Below, one piece after another: positions 6,904 through 14,736 of a stretch of 18,560 bases of DNA. The position numbers were made by a program, and so were the translations under genes. Position 1 is the first letter of the stretch; each line of letters starts with the position of its first letter. Below the pieces are notes generated by a model that was not told the origin of the DNA, ran no database searches, and saw only the letters and a list, made by a program, of their open reading frames with translations. Source of the DNA: JBLNCE01 sp050260415 (GTDB taxonomy: Bacteria > Bacillota > UBA4882 > JAAYXC01); contig JBLNCE010000179.1 of the NCBI GenBank assembly GCA_050260415.1, positions 1-18,560 on the forward strand, read 5' to 3'.

Positions 6904-8106
6904 ATGAGGTTCTTGACTGCGGGCGAATCTCATGGACCGGGGCTGGTGACGATCGTGGAGGGGCTTCCGCGCGGTGTATCCGTTTCAACGGACAGCCTCC
7001 TCCATGATCTGCGGCGGCGCCAAGCCGGCTATGGGCGCGGTCCCCGCGCCGCGAACGAACCGGAGCGGATCGAACTCTTAGCCGGGGTGCGTGCCGGGCG
7101 GACCACCGGTGGACCCGTCGCGATCCTCTTGCGCCATAAGCATTGGGAGACCTGGCGTCCCGTGATGCATCAGGAAGAAACGCCTCCGCAGGGATCGGAC
7201 GGCTTTGCCCCGACCCCCGACCTGGTGGGCGTGACCGCCGCGCCGACCAGTCCGAGACCGGGCCATGCCGACCTGGCGGGGGCGTACAAATACGGCCTTC
7301 GGGATCTTCGCGACGTCATCGAGCGCGCAAGCGCCCGTGAGACTGCCGCCCGTACGGCCGCGGGCTCTTTGGCGCGGTCGTTTCTAGGGCATCTGGGCAT
7401 GACGGTCGGGAGCTGGGTTAGCTCGATCGGGCGGGTCGGAGCGCAGGCGGAGCCGCCACCGGGCGAAGCCATGCGCGCGGCCGAGGTTTCGCCGGTGCGT
7501 GCGGTTGATCGCGCGATGGAGACGGAGATGATGGCGGCCATCGATGCCGCCAGGGCGGCCGGCGACACGCTGGGGGGAACATTCGTGGTGGCGGCGTTAG
7601 GGGTGCCGATCGGCCTGGGGAGTTATACCCATTGGGACCGCCGTCTCGATGGGAGATTGGCCGCGGCCGTGATGAGCATACCCAGCGTGAAGGGTGTCGA
7701 GATAGGAGAGGGTTTTGCGCTGGGGCTTGTCCCCGGCTCGCAGGCGCACGACGCGATCTATCCCCATGAGCAAACGGGCTTTTGCCGCCGGACAAACAGG
7801 GCGGGCGGCCTCGAAGGAGGTCTGTCCAACGGTGAGCCGGTCGTGCTCCGTGCGGTGGTAAAGCCCGTGCCCACTCTCTACCAGCCGTTGCCCAGCATCG
7901 ACCTGGCCACGGGTAGGCCGGCGTCGGCGGCCATCGAGCGTTCGGACACGTGCGTCGTACCCGCCGCCGCCGTGGTGGCCGAAGCCATGGTGGCCTGGGT
8001 CTTGGCCGATGCCACCCTGGAGAAGTTCGGGGGGGACACGCTTATGGATGTGGAGCGCGCGCTGGAAGCATACCGGGCTGGCCGTACATGGTGGCACGAT
8101 GTCTGA
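6904..8106 (+). CDS. aroC: Chorismate synthase AroC
   Basis: Catalyses the last shikimate-pathway step, EPSP to chorismate, using reduced FMN; cytoplasmic homotetramer in the family. It has 400 residues, within the bacterial range. The N-terminus MRFLTAGESHGPGL is the canonical FMN/EPSP site start, followed by RRQAGYGRG, GRTTGGPVAILLRHKH, RASARETAARTAAGSLAR, NRAGGLEGGLSNGEPV and IERSDTCVVPAA, all conserved. The family N-terminus fixes the ATG at 6904 although GAGGA (6898-6902) is unusually close to it. A 4-codon frame (ATG 6893 to TGA 6907) with a G-run upstream overlaps the start. First gene of a tight aroCKBQ operon; its end overlaps aroK by 8 bases. Confidence 0.97.
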   Translation: MRFLTAGESHGPGLVTIVEGLPRGVSVSTDSLLHDLRRRQAGYGRGPRAANEPERIELLAGVRAGRTTGGPVAILLRHKHWETWRPVMHQEETPPQGSDGFAPTPDLVGVTAAPTSPRPGHADLAGAYKYGLRDLRDVIERASARETAARTAAGSLARSFLGHLGMTVGSWVSSIGRVGAQAEPPPGEAMRAAEVSPVRAVDRAMETEMMAAIDAARAAGDTLGGTFVVAALGVPIGLGSYTHWDRRLDGRLAAAVMSIPSVKGVEIGEGFALGLVPGSQAHDAIYPHEQTGFCRRTNRAGGLEGGLSNGEPVVLRAVVKPVPTLYQPLPSIDLATGRPASAAIERSDTCVVPAAAVVAEAMVAWVLADATLEKFGGDTLMDVERALEAYRAGRTWWHDV

Positions 8107-8638
8107 ACCTGAACGCCAAGTGGCGTTGATCGGTATGATGGGCACGGGTAAAACGACTGTGGGAGCCTTGCTCGCGGCCGAACTGGGATATGACTTCGTG
8201 GATTTGGATGCGGTCTTGGCCGAGCGAGCCGGGTTATCCATTCCGGAAATCTTCGCCCGCGAGGGGGAGAGCGGTTTCCGCCGTCGAGAGCGGAAGCTGC
8301 TGCTCGAGATTAACGGCCGGCGACGGCAGGTTCTCTCGACGGGGGGCGGCATTGTGCTCGACCCGGCCAATACCGCGACTCTTCGCGCCGGCGGGCTCGT
8401 CGTGGCCTTGATCGCTTCTGTGGAAGCGATTGTGGCCCGGGTCGGCGGGGGATGCGGGCGGCCGCTCTTGGCCGTGGCTGACCCGGCCGCGGCCGTCACC
8501 CGCCTCGCCCGGGCAAGGGACGGCCTGTATAGGGCGGCGGCTGATCTCGTCTTGGAAACCACTTCACTGGCGCCGGCGGAAGCGGCGCTGATGCTCGCCC
8601 GCTGGTGCCGGACGCACCCCGGGTTGCGCAAGCCATAG
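8099..8638 (+). CDS. aroK: Shikimate kinase AroK
   Basis: Phosphorylates shikimate at the 3-hydroxyl with ATP. It has 179 residues, standard length. The P-loop GMMGTGKT is at residues 12-19, the DLDAVL motif binds Mg and shikimate, FRRRERKLL supplies the shikimate-binding arginine, STGGGIVL is the GGG motif and GRPLL carries the lid arginine. The open frame reaches back to 8009 inside aroC, but family alignment and the aroC overlap favour ATG 8099. No strong Shine-Dalgarno is seen; translation is likely coupled to aroC. Confidence 0.96.
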   Translation: MSEPERQVALIGMMGTGKTTVGALLAAELGYDFVDLDAVLAERAGLSIPEIFAREGESGFRRRERKLLLEINGRRRQVLSTGGGIVLDPANTATLRAGGLVVALIASVEAIVARVGGGCGRPLLAVADPAAAVTRLARARDGLYRAAADLVLETTSLAPAEAALMLARWCRTHPGLRKP

Positions 8639-8662
8639 ATCAGAGGCCGGAGGAAGTACCGC

Positions 8663-9769
8663 GTGTTTGAACGGATCGAGGTTCCGATTCCGGGGCGGGA
8701 ATACCCCATCTTCGTAGGCGCCGGCGTCCTCGCGCAGGCCGGATCGCGCCTCGCCGCGCTCGGCCGTCGCGGCCGCGTCTTGCTCGTCACGAATCCCACC
8801 GTGGCCGAGTGGTATCTGGCACCCTTGCGGCGCAACTTGGCAGCAGCGGGTCTCGATGTTCATACGGCATTGGTTCCGGACGGCGAAGAGCATAAGTCGC
8901 TGGACCAAGCGGCCGTACTATACGAACACGCGGCCGCGGCCGGTCTGGACAGGACAGATGCCATCGCCGCGCTGGGCGGTGGGGTGATCGGCGATCTGGC
9001 CGGGTTCGTCGCCGCCACTTACCTGCGCGGCGTGGCCTTCGTCCAGGTGCCGACGACGGTTTTGGCCCAGATCGACAGCAGCATCGGCGGCAAGGTGGCG
9101 GTGAATCTTCCGGCGGGTAAGAACCTGGTCGGGGCATTCCACCAGCCGATCCTGGTGCTGAGCGACGTGAGCGTCCTGCGGACGTTGCCCGCGCGGGAGC
9201 TTCGTGCCGGCTTGGCGGAGATGCTCAAACACGGCCTGCTCGACCGGGAATACTTTGATTGGTATGAGCATAACCTGCCCGCGCTGGCGGCGGGCGATGA
9301 AGCGACCCTGGCCAAAGGGATCGCGTGGTCGTGCCGGATCAAGGCCGCGGTCGTGGCGGCGGACGAGAGGGAACAGGGCGCCAGGACCCTTCTGAATCTC
9401 GGCCATACCGTCGGTCATGCCGTCGAGAGGGCGGCGGGCTACGGCACCTGGCGGCATGGGGAGGCCGTCGGCATCGGCCTCTTGGCGGCGGGACGTTTGG
9501 CCAAGAACCTGGGAATGCTCAAAACCCCTGAACTTGCGCGCCTCGAAGCGGCGGTGCGCGCCACGCTCGGTCCGTGTTTGCCGAATCTCGCCCTTGAACT
9601 GCTGGAGCCAATGCTCGCCGCCCTATTTCATGACAAGAAGACGATCGCGGGGCGGCTTCGGTTCGTTCTCCCCCGTGGCCTCGGCCGTGCCGAAGTCGTG
9701 GAAACGGTCACCATGGAGATGGTACGCGAAGAATTGGAGGGATTGCTCCGTCCGGAGCATGGCAAATGA
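8663..9769 (+). CDS. aroB: 3-dehydroquinate synthase AroB
   Basis: Converts DAHP to 3-dehydroquinate, NAD- and metal-dependent, the second shikimate step. It has 368 residues. The NAD-binding signature GGGVIGDLAGFVAATYLRG (from residue 105) is followed by PTTVLAQIDSSIGGK and KNLVGAFHQP. The metal ligands are E186 (GLAEMLKHG), H248 (NLGHTVGHA) and H265 (RHGEAVG). The GTG start at 8663 is supported by GGAGG at 8649-8653 with 9-base spacing. It lies 24 bases after aroK, and its stop overlaps aroQ (ATGA). Confidence 0.97.
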   Translation: MFERIEVPIPGREYPIFVGAGVLAQAGSRLAALGRRGRVLLVTNPTVAEWYLAPLRRNLAAAGLDVHTALVPDGEEHKSLDQAAVLYEHAAAAGLDRTDAIAALGGGVIGDLAGFVAATYLRGVAFVQVPTTVLAQIDSSIGGKVAVNLPAGKNLVGAFHQPILVLSDVSVLRTLPARELRAGLAEMLKHGLLDREYFDWYEHNLPALAAGDEATLAKGIAWSCRIKAAVVAADEREQGARTLLNLGHTVGHAVERAAGYGTWRHGEAVGIGLLAAGRLAKNLGMLKTPELARLEAAVRATLGPCLPNLALELLEPMLAALFHDKKTIAGRLRFVLPRGLGRAEVVETVTMEMVREELEGLLRPEHGK

Positions 9770-10209
9770 TCAGAATCCTTGTGCTGCATGGCCCCAACCT
9801 CAATCTACTCGGCCGGCGCGAACCCGCCGTCTACGGGAGGACGACGCTGGCCGAGATCGATGCCGCCCTCACCGCGCTGGGCACGGAACTGGCTGCCGAG
9901 CTAAGGATCATCCAGCGCAACAGCGAGGGCGAGATGCTCCAAGTCCTGCATGACGCCATGGACTGGGCGGAAGCGGTCATAATCAATCCGGCCGCTTACA
10001 CCCATTACAGCCTGGCCTTGCGTGACGCGCTTGCCGCGATGGAGGTCCCCGTGATCGAGGTTCATCTGACCAATATTCACGCCCGGGAGGGATTCCGCGC
10101 CCATTCGGTGACCGCGCCGGTCGCCGCCGGGGTTATCGCCGGTTTCGGCGCGGACAGTTATCTTCTAGGTTTGCGCGCTTGCGTTGCTCTTGCGGCAAAG
10201 AAGAAATGA
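9766..10209 (+). CDS. aroQ: 3-dehydroquinate dehydratase, type II (AroQ)
   Basis: Dehydrates 3-dehydroquinate to 3-dehydroshikimate; a small dodecameric type II enzyme of 147 residues. The N-terminal motif HGPNLNLLGRREPAVYG contains the catalytic Tyr (Y23) and flexible-loop arginines; RNSEGEM, INPAAYTHYSLALRDAL, EVHLTN with the likely catalytic H100, and FRAHSV follow in the usual order. The usual 'NGPNLN' appears as HGPNLN. It is translationally coupled to aroB by a 4-bp overlap and ends the aro operon. No terminator is evident after it. Confidence 0.97.
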   Translation: MIRILVLHGPNLNLLGRREPAVYGRTTLAEIDAALTALGTELAAELRIIQRNSEGEMLQVLHDAMDWAEAVIINPAAYTHYSLALRDALAAMEVPVIEVHLTNIHAREGFRAHSVTAPVAAGVIAGFGADSYLLGLRACVALAAKKK

Positions 10210-10271
10210 GCAATTGATCTCGTTTGCCGCTGGCGCACAGGTCCAGTACTGCTGTGGAAGGTGATCCGACT

Positions 10272-12482
10272 ATGGGTGCTCAGAATGCCAGCGAAGCTCA
10301 TTTTGGCGTCGGCCCTTGGCGCGGAGCGGCCAACACTGTCTCGTATGGCTTGATGAGCCTAGTGCGGAACAGGAATACTCAGCTAAGTGTCATGATTCTC
10401 ATTCTCGCCGCGGCTGTTGCGGCAACGCATTGGCCGGCCCTATCCGCGCAGGCGCTCTCCTTTGATGACTCTCAGTATTTGACGGAAAACCCGCTTGTAC
10501 AGAACCCCAGTTGGGCTTCGGTCCGTCGTTTCTTCGTGGAAGTATTGGAACCGTCTACCGTTAAGGGATATTACCAACCGCTGACAATGATCTCATTAAT
10601 GATTGACTACGCCATGGGCGGGCATGTAAACAACCTTCGTCCCTTTCATGTCACAAATCTGCTTCTTCATATCCTGAACACCGCCTTAATCGCGTTATTG
10701 CTTTACCAGTTATTCGGACGACTTGTGACGGCGGTCATGGCGGGCTTACTGTTCGGTTTGCATCCCATGACTATCGAACCAATATCTTGGTTGACCGAAC
10801 GCAAGACACTCCTCGCCGCCTTTTTCGTCTTATGGTCCGCATTCTTCTATCTTGGCGCGGTTCGACAAAAACGCTTGAAGTGGTACTATCTCTCTTACTT
10901 TACGTATACGCTGGCCCTCATGTCCAAACCGACCAGTGTGCCACTGCCACTGCTTTTTTTGTGCTTGGATTTTTGGCCGCTTAAACGGTTAGATAGACAC
11001 GCGATAATGGAAAAGATCCCGTTCTTTGCTATCGGTATTGTTTCGGCTGTTATTACCTTTATCTCTCAAGATCGCACGGCGGTGACGATCTTGCCCGGCG
11101 AGTCCGGTCTACGACGGACGGTGCTTGTTGTATGTTATGATCTAATGTTTTATCTAAGCAAGATAGTAAGGCCTGTCAACCTAACTTCTTATTACCCGAC
11201 ACCGCGACCATTTGACCTGTCTAATCAGATAATCATGACCAGCGTCATCTTTTCATCCGTTCTCTTGCTGGGATTATTCATCTCTTTACGTTGGACACGC
11301 GCCTTATTTGTCGGGTGGTTCGCTTTTTTCCTCCATATCTTACCTACCCTAGGCATCATCGGCTTTACCAATGTCATTGCCGCGGACAAATATGCGTATC
11401 TACCCGCCTTTGGACTTCTCCTGCCAATAGCCTCTTTGTTGGAGAGACTCTGGCGGGTCGGATTGAGACGGAAGGGCTTGGTGTCGCTCAGGGTCGGGTT
11501 ATTGATTCTGGTTACGATCTTATGTGTTTCTGAAGCCAAGGCTTCCAGGAGGTACTACCCTCACTGGCGGGATTCCGTTACTCTCTATCGGCATATGCTG
11601 TCTTTGGCGCCCGATGTGGCCACACTGCATAGCGGTCTAGGATTGGCGCTTGAGAAGCGGGGCGATGTGCAAGCGGCTATGATACATTACAAGGAATCGA
11701 TTCGGCTCGCGCCCGAACAATCGGAAGTATATATGGACCTTGGGTTGGCGCTCATGGGGCGCGGTAAGTATGATGAAGCAATGCGTTATTGCCTGGAGGC
11801 GGCCCGACTCCGCCCAGCGGACGCCAAGCCCTGGGTAGGTATTGGTTTGGTCTATGCGGAGTTGGGTCGGTACGATGAAGCGCTGACTTGTTACGAAAAA
11901 GCGCTAAAATTGCAGCCAACGCAAGCCGAGGCATATAACAACATCGGCGTGATCTTTCTTGATCAAGGCGAAATCGAGAAAGCTGTCATAAACTATGAAG
12001 CGGCACTACGATTCAGACCCAGCTTTAACATCGCCCGTATAAACCTCGCTGTTGCCTTGGCTGGATTGGGTAGATACGAAGCCGCAAAGGCGGAATGCAT
12101 CAAAGCTCTTAGGCTGGAGCCTGAATCAGCCCAAGCCCATTTTTGTCTAGCCAATCTTCATCTAGCTTGCAGGGAGAATGACAAAGCCATCGCGCATTAT
12201 CGGGAGGCTATCCGTTTTGATCCCAAAATGGCTGATGTCCATGGTTATCTGGGCGTTGCCCTGGCCCGTGTGGGACGATCCGAAGAGGCGGTCATGGAGT
12301 TTCGCGAAGAGTTGAAAAACAAGCCGGATAATGCCGATACTCAGTATAATCTAGGGATAACATTGGCTAAACTCGGCAGGAGTTTGGAAGCCGCTGAAGC
12401 ATTCCGCGCGGCATTTCGTATCAATCCTACGCACGAGGGGGCGATCAAGAGCTTGCGTGAGATGCAAATTGCAGCTAAATAG
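10272..12482 (+). CDS. Polytopic membrane protein with eight TPRs, TMTC-like (candidate GT-C O-mannosyltransferase)
   Basis: A 736-residue protein in two parts. Residues about 35-435 contain many transmembrane helices; after the first is an outward loop with SFDDSQYLTENPLV, a double-Asp motif like the metal/catalytic site of GT-C glycosyltransferases. Further TMTC-like phrases follow: YYQPLTMISLMIDY, RPFHVTNLLLHILNTALIAL, GLLFGLHPMTIEPISW and DKYAYLPAFG. Residues about 450-725 hold eight 34-residue TPRs (repeat starts resembling AEAYNNIG, ADVHGYLG, ADTQYNLG). This matches TMTC proteins, which are O-mannosyltransferases in animals; bacterial relatives are poorly characterised. GGAAGGTG (10256-10263) supports ATG 10272 over the in-frame TTG at 10224. 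Base composition is lower than its neighbours: the row at 10981-11040 is 40% GC versus 72% at 9301-9360. It interrupts the aroQ-pepP-efp order, suggesting insertion or transfer. Acceptor and donor are unknown. Confidence 0.8.
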   Translation: MGAQNASEAHFGVGPWRGAANTVSYGLMSLVRNRNTQLSVMILILAAAVAATHWPALSAQALSFDDSQYLTENPLVQNPSWASVRRFFVEVLEPSTVKGYYQPLTMISLMIDYAMGGHVNNLRPFHVTNLLLHILNTALIALLLYQLFGRLVTAVMAGLLFGLHPMTIEPISWLTERKTLLAAFFVLWSAFFYLGAVRQKRLKWYYLSYFTYTLALMSKPTSVPLPLLFLCLDFWPLKRLDRHAIMEKIPFFAIGIVSAVITFISQDRTAVTILPGESGLRRTVLVVCYDLMFYLSKIVRPVNLTSYYPTPRPFDLSNQIIMTSVIFSSVLLLGLFISLRWTRALFVGWFAFFLHILPTLGIIGFTNVIAADKYAYLPAFGLLLPIASLLERLWRVGLRRKGLVSLRVGLLILVTILCVSEAKASRRYYPHWRDSVTLYRHMLSLAPDVATLHSGLGLALEKRGDVQAAMIHYKESIRLAPEQSEVYMDLGLALMGRGKYDEAMRYCLEAARLRPADAKPWVGIGLVYAELGRYDEALTCYEKALKLQPTQAEAYNNIGVIFLDQGEIEKAVINYEAALRFRPSFNIARINLAVALAGLGRYEAAKAECIKALRLEPESAQAHFCLANLHLACRENDKAIAHYREAIRFDPKMADVHGYLGVALARVGRSEEAVMEFREELKNKPDNADTQYNLGITLAKLGRSLEAAEAFRAAFRINPTHEGAIKSLREMQIAAK

Positions 12483-12521
12483 GTCTCAGTAGCCTTGCAG
12501 TGAAGAAGAGAGGGTAAGTTA

Positions 12522-13595
12522 TTGATAATGAACAATCGGCTCGCCCGTTTAAGGGAACTCCTCAGGGAGACTGAACTTGATAGCTTCGTAGTCGCCGGAG
12601 CGGCAAACCGCTATTACTTGAGCGGGTTTACCGGGGACAATGGTTTCCTGCTGGTGGACGCCGCCGAACAGGTGCTCTATACCGATTTTCGTTATATGGA
12701 ACAGGCGCGCGCGGAAGCCCCCGCGTTCACCCTCTGCCAGGTGGGCCGCCGCATCCTGCCCGAGTTCAGCGCCTGCCTGGCGGAGCGGGGCGGGGACCGC
12801 ATCGGCTTCGAGCCCGATCACTGGAGCCTGGCGGATTACCAGGAATTGATCGAGGTTGTATCGGAAAAGCGACTCATCGCGCAGAAAGGGATGGTAGAGG
12901 GACTGCGCGCCGTCAAGGACCCTGAGGAAATCGAGCGGATCGGGCAAGCCGCGGCGATTAACGACCGTGCCTGGGCCAGGCTCATGCCGCTCATCAAGCC
13001 CGGTGTCGCCGAACGCGATCTAGCGGCGGAACTGGACTACCTGTTACGGCGCGAAGGAGCGGACGGTAACGCTTTTACCACCATCGTCGCCTCCGGACCT
13101 CGCGGCGCCCTCCCGCACGGCACGGCCTCGGCGCGCAAAATCGCCCCCGGGGACTTGGTCGTCTTCGATTTCGGCGCGCAATACCAGGGCTATGCCTCCG
13201 ACATGACGCGCACCGTGGCGGTGGGGAATGCCGGGGAGAAAGAGCGGGAGATCTACCGCATCGTGGCGGAGGCCCAAGCGCTTGCCCTCGCGGCGCTACG
13301 CCCCGGGCTTACGGGGATCGAGGTGGATGCGGTGGCGCGGCGCCATATAAAGGACGCTGGCTACGGACAGTATTTCGGTCACGGCTTGGGCCATGCGGTA
13401 GGGATTGAGATTCACGAAGAACCACGGCTTTCGCCGATCGGGGAACAAGTGCTAGCCGCCGGCATGGTGGTCACGGTCGAACCCGGTATTTACCTGCCTG
13501 GGCTTGGGGGAGTAAGGATCGAGGATCTGGTGGTATTAACGGCAACAGGCTGCCGGAACCTGACAAACAGCGCAAAGGATATGGCCATATTATGA
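12522..13595 (+). CDS. M24-family aminopeptidase P / Xaa-Pro dipeptidase
   Basis: Cytoplasmic metallopeptidase of 357 residues that removes residues preceding proline. The N-terminal creatinase-like domain (about 1-125, with NRYYLSGFTGDNGFLLV) precedes the pita-bread catalytic domain. Five metal ligands are visible: D216 and D227 (VVFDFGAQYQGYASDMTRT), H291 (GHGLGHAVG), E320 (TVEPGIYLPG) and E334 (VRIEDL). The catalytic-site H199 in LPHG is also present. GAGAGGG (12508-12514) is 7 bases before TTG 12522; the ATG at 12528 is an alternative start with longer spacing. The neighbour efp is the usual partner in Firmicutes, consistent with a shared link to proline-rich peptides. Aminopeptidase versus dipeptidase specificity (pepP versus pepQ) cannot be decided from sequence. 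Confidence 0.94.
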   Translation: MIMNNRLARLRELLRETELDSFVVAGAANRYYLSGFTGDNGFLLVDAAEQVLYTDFRYMEQARAEAPAFTLCQVGRRILPEFSACLAERGGDRIGFEPDHWSLADYQELIEVVSEKRLIAQKGMVEGLRAVKDPEEIERIGQAAAINDRAWARLMPLIKPGVAERDLAAELDYLLRREGADGNAFTTIVASGPRGALPHGTASARKIAPGDLVVFDFGAQYQGYASDMTRTVAVGNAGEKEREIYRIVAEAQALALAALRPGLTGIEVDAVARRHIKDAGYGQYFGHGLGHAVGIEIHEEPRLSPIGEQVLAAGMVVTVEPGIYLPGLGGVRIEDLVVLTATGCRNLTNSAKDMAIL

Positions 13596-13702
13596 TTGGT
13601 TTGGAACAGGAATGCATGCATCCGAGATTCTAAAGACGGGATAAAACAAGGCCTTCTGTGGCTTGAAGCCGTGAAGCATCTCGATGTTCCGAGGGCCTAT
13701 TC

Positions 13703-13732
13703 TCGACAGAACCGGGACAAGTGTGGTAGAAT
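13703..13732 (+). promoter_or_regulatory. Promoter of efp (TCGACA-18-TAGAAT, extended -10)
   Basis: TCGACA (13703-13708, one mismatch to TTGACA) is 18 bases upstream of TAGAAT (13727-13732), which is preceded by TGG, an extended -10. It lies 36 bases before the efp ATG in the 172-base gap after the peptidase gene. The rest of this gap shows no gene. Confidence 0.65.
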
Positions 13733-13767
13733 AATCCCGGCACAGGATTTGGAGAGGGAGGGTCCTG

Positions 13768-14331
13768 ATGGTTTCGGTGAATGATTTTCGCACCGGCCTG
13801 ACCGTTGAGATCGATGGCGATCTCTACGCGGTGGTTGAGTTTATGCATGTCAAACCGGGCAAGGGCGCGGCTTTTGTCCGCACGAAGCTCCGTAACGTGC
13901 GCACGGGGTACATGGTGGAAAGGACCTTCAACGCCGGTGAGAAGGTCAACCTGGCCCGGGTGGAGGTCCGCGATATGCAGTTCCTCTACCGCGCCGAGGA
14001 CGACTTCGTCTTTATGGACACGGAGAGCTACGAGCAGTTGACCTTGTCCGCGGCCAAGATCGGCGACGCCGTCAAGTTCCTCAAGGAAAACATGACGATC
14101 GAGGTGCAGATGTACCAGGGCGAGGCCATTGGTGTCTCGTTGCCGAACACCGTTGAACTGGCGGTAACCGATACGGCGCCGGGATTCAAGGGTGATACGG
14201 CCACCGGCGGGTCCAAGCCGGCCACGCTTGAAACGGGAGCGGTGGTTACCGTGCCTTTTTTCGTGAATATCGGCGACGTGCTCCAAGTCGACACGCGCTC
14301 CGGCGCTTACCTCAAGCGGGTTGGCAAATAA
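13768..14331 (+). CDS. efp: Elongation factor P
   Basis: Translation factor that rescues ribosomes stalled at polyproline. It has 187 residues in the three-domain EF-P layout. Domain I contains HVKPGKGAAFVRTKLRN with K32 at the tip of the PGKG loop, the residue modified in many bacteria. YRAEDDFVFMDTESYEQ marks domain II, and the C-terminus carries the conserved VPFFVNIGDVLQVDTRSGAYLKR signature. The Shine-Dalgarno GGAGGG is at 13757-13762. No EF-P modification gene is in the window. EF-P should matter for the Pro-rich linker of the pilus secretin encoded here. Confidence 0.97.
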   Translation: MVSVNDFRTGLTVEIDGDLYAVVEFMHVKPGKGAAFVRTKLRNVRTGYMVERTFNAGEKVNLARVEVRDMQFLYRAEDDFVFMDTESYEQLTLSAAKIGDAVKFLKENMTIEVQMYQGEAIGVSLPNTVELAVTDTAPGFKGDTATGGSKPATLETGAVVTVPFFVNIGDVLQVDTRSGAYLKRVGK

Positions 14332-14343
14332 GACCGGAGCGTT

Positions 14344-14535
14344 CTACTTGACGAGGTAATAATAGCCGGTCAAGGTTTCCTCATCCAGCGCGCCTAGTTG
14401 TTCCTGGAGGGCTTGGGATGCTCCGTTCTCCGGGTCCAGGCCGATAGTCCGTCGGCGGATGGCCCGGCTGGCCGTGGATTCGGGGTGCTGATTTACGAAA
14501 TCAACGATCGCCCGTATCCGCTCGCTGCGATCCAT
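14344..14535 (-). CDS. Small hypothetical protein (63 aa), convergent with efp
   Basis: Not recognised. The protein is highly charged, begins MDRSERIRAIVDFVNQH, has an Arg-rich middle (RAIRRR) and ends GYYYLVK; it looks mostly helical and soluble, without Cys or membrane segments. GAGGAG (14544-14549 on the plus-strand coordinates) is 8 bases from ATG 14535 on the minus strand, which makes translation likely. The GTG three codons upstream overlaps that Shine-Dalgarno and is rejected as the start. Its stop is only 12 bases from the efp stop, so the two genes converge and their transcripts may overlap. Confidence 0.6.
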   Translation of the reverse strand: MDRSERIRAIVDFVNQHPESTASRAIRRRTIGLDPENGASQALQEQLGALDEETLTGYYYLVK

Positions 14536-14543
14536 GACGTTCA

Positions 14544-14549
14544 CTCCTC
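14544..14549 (-). promoter_or_regulatory. Ribosome binding site of the 63-aa minus-strand gene
   Basis: GAGGAG on the minus strand is 8 bases upstream of the ATG at 14535. It is the main evidence that this small frame is a gene and fixes its start. Confidence 0.6.
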
Positions 14550-14601
14550 AAGTATGACTAGGATCCGTCGGGGTGCCGTTGCGCATGGGTATTGGTACCA
14601 A

Positions 14602-14650
14602 AGGGCCGGAGTCCCGGGTTAGGCTACCCGGTTCCGGCCTTATTCATTCC
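14602..14650 (+). terminator. Strong GC-rich hairpin, probable terminator
   Basis: Outer stem GGCCGGA/TCCGGCC (14604-14610 with 14633-14639) and inner stem CCGGGT/ACCCGG (14614-14619 with 14626-14631) have a 6-nt loop and a small internal bulge, followed by TTATTCATTCCTT. It could terminate read-through from efp on the plus strand or act in the leader of the next gene. The T tract is interrupted, so the role is uncertain. Confidence 0.5.
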
Positions 14651-14660
14651 TTCCCGCCGC

Positions 14661-14694
14661 AAACCCTGCCATGCGCACGGCGGCGCAGGGTTTT
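14661..14694 (+). terminator. Second hairpin with T4 tail upstream of the DUF3794 gene
   Basis: A perfect 9-bp stem AAACCCTGC/GCAGGGTTT (14661-14669 with 14685-14693) with a 15-nt loop ends in TTTT. It lies 43 bases before the DUF3794 start. It may be a weak terminator or an attenuator-like leader element; nearly symmetrical flanks would also allow function on the minus strand. Confidence 0.4.
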
Positions 14695-14736
14695 CCCGCA
14701 CATAGGATGTACTACCAACATAGCGGAGGGGAGATT

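Noticed and set aside
7597..8835. 412-aa open frame on the minus strand across aroC, aroK and aroB
   Set aside because: Antisense to three well-supported genes, Arg/Ser/Pro-rich shadow composition, no motif.
10224..10271. Upstream TTG start for the TPR membrane protein
   Set aside because: No Shine-Dalgarno at proper distance; ATG 10272 has GGAAGGTG 8 bases upstream.
13743..13767. CAGGA/TCCTG inverted repeat around the efp Shine-Dalgarno
   Set aside because: Only 5 bp with a 15-base loop; likely chance, not a riboswitch.
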